Below are positions 58,491 through 64,000 of a stretch of DNA of 64,000 nt, piece after piece (the stretch's first letter is position 1; each line of letters opens with the position of its first letter). Source of the stretch: Daphnia pulex (lineage: Eukaryota > Arthropoda > Branchiopoda > Diplostraca > Daphniidae); contig NC_060026.1 in the NCBI RefSeq assembly GCF_021134715.1, positions 2,666,001 to 2,730,000 on the forward strand. The letters run 5' to 3'. The position numbers and the translations under genes are program-made. The notes beneath the pieces were generated by a model. It was not told the origin of the DNA. It saw nothing but the letters and a program-made list of their open reading frames with translations, and searched no databases.

Positions 58491-61400
58491 ATCTATGTAA
58501 ATGGAGTGATTTTGGCGATTACATGGTTGTTGAAGATTGTGAACGGACACAAGAACTTTCGACAGCCAGTTGTGAAATTTAAAAGCTACCCCTAAGTATA
58601 AATTAGTGGAGTTCATAAAGAAAATTAACAGAAGCAACTAATTAAAACCTATGAAGTCCCGCACGGTTGCCACCTTCCTCTCAACTGTTTATGCAAATTA
58701 AATCTGAATGACATCATATAAAATCTCGTGAAAACAAGACAGTAAGAGATGAAGTATAAAGAAGGTCATTTTTGCGCTGGCCCATGTCCGGTAGAGATTT
58801 CTCTTCTCGAGTGTGTGTGTATGCGCTCATCTTGGACTGTTATTGTTATTCTTTGATCCACCAAAACTCAAATTTTCATTTATTTGTGTCTGCAGTGTTT
58901 CGCTTTCGGGACTGCGCGTGACTTGGCGAATAAGAAACAAAATAATTTCCTTGACATCCACTCGAATGAATGAAAAATATCAAAAAGTCCTTGGCGGCCA
59001 TTTCTTATTTTTTAAATTTTTATTCGCTCTCATCACGATCGATTCATTATGCCCAAAAATGTTGACGCGAGAAAGTCATTTTGTTGATTTTTGGAGAAAA
59101 CATCACAATAAGAAAAGAAAAGAAGAAAAGAAGATGGTCCCCTCCAGATAAAAATGGAGTGCTGGGCCGGTCCGTCATGTTGTCGTAATGAATGGCGGAA
59201 GTCTAACTGCGTGAGAACGCGTATAGTGTCACTTTTTAGAAATCGAGAAAATTCCCTCTCTCACCCAGCGTGAGTCACAGTCAGTCTCTCTCTCTCATCC
59301 TGAAAGAAGAGAGATTAATTAAGTTTTTTATTTTCGGGAATATCATATCCTTTCATGTACATATAGAGATGTGGAAGAATGATTTCCTGGACGAAAGTTG
59401 GCTGCTGGTATAGGTCCTATATGCTGGTGGTGATGGACGACCATTTTCATTATCATTATATGGTCCACCATCCACCACCCCCCGATGGTGCACCCACAGC
59501 CATGGTCGGAAAGAGCTGTACAGCTGTCGTAACAACATTTTCTCCTTCTATATATAATACATAAGAATAAGATGAAATTATTACACATGAGAAAGTCTTC
59601 TATAGACTGCGACTGGAGAAAATGTGTGTGTTTTCCCAGCGCATTTCTCCGACCAAAGTTCAAACCTTCAAACGAACAAAGGTTAGACTTATATATAGAG
59701 GACCAAATGACATGTACTATAAAGTTGGTTATATGTATACAAAAGGCGCAAGGTTAATTCTGTGTTGAGAAAAAAAATGGGAGGCTTTCTATCCACACAA
59801 AATTCAATCCCTAGGTATATTTTATGTGTACACTTTCCATTCGAACCAGATTTTCGGCTGCTGTGTTCCAGGTAGTCGGATAATCTCTCGCAGCAATTGC
59901 AGAAAGACTATCGAATTATCTGCTGTTCAAACAATTGTGAAAATTTCCGCACCAAAAGTCAATAAAAACGAGTGCATATAACCAGCTAGAGAGAATCTAT
60001 ATAGATTTTTCCGGTCACGTTAGAAAGTTATTTAATAATGGGTGTTGTATATGTACCCAGTGTACCTGTGGGACTCATTTTTCTACCTGTGACTTTCCAC
60101 AGACGGAAATTTATTTTTCTTCTACGAAAAGAAGATGAGGAATATAACACACAAGATCCTTATACAAGCTTTTAAAAAAAGGATTCCCCTTCAGAAAAAT
60201 GTTTTTCAAGTCGTGTAAAAATCGTGACACGGCACAAAATGTCCTTGGTACACTAATACTCTCTCTCTCTCTCGGCCACAGAGACAGAATAACACATTTT
60301 CTTTATTAATTAAATAAAGCAAACATTACGGGTTGTTGGCACTTTCGTCTTAGCGGCGGAGAAAGCAGCACAGATATCGGGTCAAGCCTCTTCGGGAAAA
60401 AGTGTCTTTTTTGTATACCGTGACTGTCGTGTTAGATTAAATTGCGTCATGTGTTTAACACAGACCCGAAAGAAAAGATGGTTTTGGAGATAAATGTTTG
60501 AACCGACAACAACACCGTCTAGGAGATTTGGATGTTGTGCATCTGCTGCTGATGAAAATCGTCCGAGATGAAACACAAAGAATGTACATGGTCGAGCCAT
60601 GCGTGACGGCACGTTTTGTAACACTTTCCGGCTCTTGATCTCATTCATATCGACCACACAACTCACAAGCGCGTGTATAGCTACAGATTGAAAAATCTTT
60701 CATACCAGTCATTATGTGCTCATTACATGTTATAGACATTCCGCCGATATACTTTTACCAGCACCAGCTGGAAAGATTTTTATATTTTTTTAAAATGTTG
60801 CGCAACAACAAAACTGGGGGGAATTTATTTTTTCTTTTGAAAAGAAAAGGAGAAAGGGAGCAAATTGGCAACTCTCGCCAATTGCTCCTAATATTCACGT
60901 GTGCCTAGGCGGTTTTTTGAGCTTCTATATCCCCCCCCCCCATCCTTTTTTGAATGTGAACAAATCACGCTCTTTGCGGTTATTTCGCCGTGCGGTTGTA
61001 CTGTACGCACAACTACTGTCATTGGCAACCCACCAACAAGCAGGTGCCTATTAGACCGTTGGTAGCCTACACCAAAAAATAAAAAAAAAGGAAAATGAAC
61101 GCAGAATTCTTGATAAAACTTTTGTGCGACGTTATTTGTTATATATTCAACGAGCAGACGAATATACACAGGGAAATGGGTGCCGGGATATTATTGCGCT
61201 GGGCCCCGCCATCGTGTCGCAGGCATCAGCCCGGAAATCGTCCGTGACTTCCTCTTCAATGTGTTACATTTTTTTTGTTAGTTGGACAGGGCGAAAGAGA
61301 AACTCTTCTGTTACATACCAGAACTTTTCTTCGTATTGCTGAGAGACATTCCAGCGGACTTTCCCCAATCACCGACTGACAAGACGAATGGACAATAATT

Positions 61401-62761
61401 ATTTAAAAATAAGCACCCCACCAAACACAGTCCGTCTACACGAGGACAGTACTTATGCAACTTTATTAGCTCTTGGACGATTTCAAACGACGTGATTTCC
61501 CAGTCAAAAAAAAAATTCTTTCTCTTGAATTTAGTTTTTGTTACGAAATGTGTGAGAAAAGCCATTTGGACTAATATTTTCTAATCTTTATGGTTCTATT
61601 TATAATCCATTCAAACTCCTTAGTCAAATTTACATGGGCGGTACATAAATCATATCTGGTGGGAGGTTTAATGATGGACACTAAAGAAAAATTTTGTCAA
61701 TTAAACGAAGAAGAGATTACGTCCGGAATCAAAGTTTTAACGTGACCTAGAAAAAGCCTAAAAACTGAAATGTCAGGTGAACATTAAATTGTCTGACAGT
61801 CAACTTGTGACATTAGCTGAACCTGTGAGTGCTGCTCACTGTTCATACTGACATGAGTAACATCACCTGAACGCTGAGAATTTCCACTTGGGTGAGTTCT
61901 CAGACTTTAGGGTTGTACAGTATACACAAAACACCACGCACATGTGATGCATATGGAAATCCAAGTCGGGAATGAGGTGCTGAACTATTTTTTGGTGTCA
62001 AGCAAAGATTTCCACAGATTCGTAAACTTTTGTACTGTTAATTTAGTTATTCTAAATCTGGTGTTTTGAGCTTTTTAGAATCTGGACATTTCCACTGTAC
62101 AATTAATTTTTTTTTCGTTTTTTTTCTTTTTATAAATGTAGGTTATTGTTCATTGTAAATTATAGTAAGAGTAAAAATATAAATGTTCTGGATTTAAACC
62201 AATTACGCAGTTCGCCAAGTCGTTAAATAAAACGAGCAGCCAAATGGTTTAATTAGACTCTGCTCCTCCTCCTTGACAGATGTCTAAATATATAGGGCAT
62301 CATTCGTGTACTGCTGCTGGCTCAGTTTTATTTGACGGTATAATTTATTTCGGCGCAGAAAAGGAAAGGTGGTTCACCTGTTCTTTTCCAGTGTGTATTT
62401 ATAATGCATTAACATCACATGTTGAAATTGACTCAAGTAAGGTGACGAATTCTATTTTTTGATAGGGAAAAGAGAAACTCCCGACCTCTTTGAATGTTTT
62501 TAAGCGCTTTCCACAATCATCGTTGACCAAAGAAAAGTTTTAAACCCAGCGCAGTATTATATTCAGTCTATACGACGCCAATGCTGAAGGTTTCATTATG
62601 TCCCATTCGTTAGTAACAATGTAGCACCATATTACCCGAGTGTGTTTGAATGCTTTACGACTTTGCCGCCTCTTTTACACGTATGTAGGTTATTATTTAA
62701 TAAATCGCGCAATGTTGCAGCGTGCTGCCAGAAAAAAAGCTGTCAGAAAAAAAACAAAAAA
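58491..62761. other. Gene-poor interval
   Basis: More than 4 kb with only short chance frames on both strands. Simple repeats include CT runs at about 59285 and 60260 and a C run near 60932. I see no tRNA, rRNA or protein gene. The NIPP1 promoter and leader should lie at the right end. Confidence 0.5.
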
Positions 62762-64000
62762 ATGGCGAATCACTATGAGATTCCAAATTGGTATTTAAAC
62801 GCTTTAATAGGAAATGTGTAACGTACTGAAATAACCCCGATTTCTTTTTCTGCAGGGCTGGTAAACCGACGACTGGACTTCACCTTGATGTGACCAAAGA
62901 TGGTAAACTTATCCAGGTAACATGCGTTTGTTAATTGCCGGCTTTGTTGATGGTTTTTTTTACCGGCTTGTATTTGTTTTTGTTCTTCGTGTTTCTTACA
63001 GAAATTGATGATAGATCAGAAGAAATGCTACCTCTTTGGCCGGAATCCTCAAATGTGTGATTTTTGTATTGACCATGCATCCTGCTCCAGGGTATGTTGT
63101 ATCCTTCAAAATTATCACTTTGCATCTTTCGTTAATTTGTCGTCTGTCTTCATGATTCAAAGGTTCACTCTGCACTTGTGTGGCACAAGCATCTGAACCG
63201 TGCATTTCTTGTTGATCTGGGAAGCAGTAAGTTTATAACTTTGTCAAAAATTAATTGTTCATTGATCTAAATATTGTTTTCAAATATCCAGCCCATGGAA
63301 CCTATATTGGTACTATGAGGATTGAAAGTGAAAAGCCTACCCAACTGCCAGTCGACAGCACTTTTCATTTTGGTGCTTCAACTAGATATTACATTTTGAG
63401 AGAGCGACCACAAAATGCCCCCAGACCGATCTTGGAAGAACTAGAAGAAGAAGCCAAAAGTGTTCACCAGGATGGAGGGAAACTTGGGCTTCCAGAATCA
63501 GAAATGGAGTTGGATGTGAGAGCCTTTTTATATTCAACTTTTTATGAAAATTTCACAAATGTTTGCTTTATCTAGAATCTGACTGAATTCAACACAGCTC
63601 ATAATCGACGGATCTCAATGTTGGGTATTGCCGACGATGACGCAGGCAGCAGAATTGCCGCAGGCAAGAGAAAGAAGAGGTCGATCACTTTCAATGACGA
63701 AGAAGAAGTTATCAATCCGGAAGATATTGATCCGAATGTGGGAAGATTCCGCAATCTTGTTCACACTTCCCTCGTTATTCCTACTAAAGTAAATATTAAA
63801 TAGTCTTCTAAATTCTGTTAAGTGGTGATATTAATTGTAAGTTTTCTTTCGTGACATTATAGCGGATTAAAAGCGAAACTTTAGCCAGTGGAACGATGTC
63901 AAGAGAGAACCAGTTCCACCGTTCTTTGTCAGCCTCGTCTGGAGGAGAAGGGCTGTACGGAGGCCTACCCCCTGAGATGGGTGAATCATCCCAGTCTCAT
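62762..64000 (+). CDS. PPP1R8: NIPP1: nuclear inhibitor of protein phosphatase 1 (3' end outside window)
   Basis: Scaffold that holds PP1 in the nucleus and binds splicing factors through its FHA domain. Exons: 62762-62790, 62856-62916, 63002-63091, 63163-63226, 63292-63515, 63576-63788, and 63863 to beyond the end; the frame is continuous (about 273 residues seen). It starts MANHYEIPNWAGKPTTGLHL, parallel to the vertebrate N-terminus. The FHA domain spans KKCYLFGRNPQMCDFCIDH, SCSRVHSALVWHKHL and HGTYIGTMRI, keeping the Gly-Arg, Ser-Arg-x-His and HGT phosphopeptide-binding signature. The PP1-docking motif reads KKRSITF (RVxF type, Ile for Val), followed by an acidic stretch and the conserved VGRFRNLVHTS. 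C-terminal inhibitory region not included. Confidence 0.93.

Noticed and set aside
59080-59160. Lys-rich end of the 112-codon frame at 58813-59151
   Set aside because: Low-complexity A-rich DNA with no conserved domain, start context or neighbouring exons.

Overview
The window looks like nuclear DNA of an arthropod, most likely a branchiopod crustacean such as Daphnia. The reasons are short introns with GT/AG borders, replication-dependent histone genes ending in stem-loops, an arthropod-type gustatory receptor pair, an invertebrate transglutaminase, and decayed genes for Tyr/Thr-rich 'YYTT' repeat proteins of a kind I associate with Daphnia. The organism call is an inference from gene content.

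Layout. (1) 2-1285: the 3' part of a TKL-like protein kinase gene. (2) 2349-27512: a very large inverted duplication, with two arms of about 12.5 kb facing each other across a spacer of about 180 bp at 14868-15046. Each arm carries, from outside in, a histone quartet (H3<- H4-> H2B<- H2A-> in the left arm, mirrored in the right), a broken copy of the flanking kinase, several promoter modules with broken YYTT genes, a 24-bp coding minisatellite (22 units left, 15 right), a piggyBac-like TTAA element (165 bp left, 268 bp right) and a second short inverted-repeat element. The arms look nearly identical but differ by these indels and by clusters of synonymous changes in the histone genes. (3) 28858-33340, minus: a 20-exon transglutaminase gene, with a degenerate copy of two of its exons upstream. 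(4) 34466-35651, minus: a frameshifted copy of the HEATR1/UTP10 C-terminus. (5) 36721-40062, plus: two tandem gustatory receptor genes with identical exon structure. (6) 40219-53352, minus: two paralogous ZP-domain membrane protein genes separated by duplicated non-coding DNA, which holds a 1.27-kb foldback element and a truncated copy of the second gene's last exon. (7) 54.6-62.7 kb: a gene-poor stretch with three tandem repeats of about 680 bp. (8) 62762-64000, plus: the start of a NIPP1/PPP1R8 gene (FHA domain plus PP1-docking motif).

The histones form a dispersed core cluster with no H1 in view, with divergent promoters shared by H3/H4 and by H2B/H2A. The other intact genes are not an operon. 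They are ordinary single genes and tandem paralogue pairs with roles in protein cross-linking, chemosensation, apical matrix and nuclear phosphatase control. All exon models were read by eye from splice sites and reading-frame continuity; the sums of exon lengths are divisible by three for the complete multi-exon genes.
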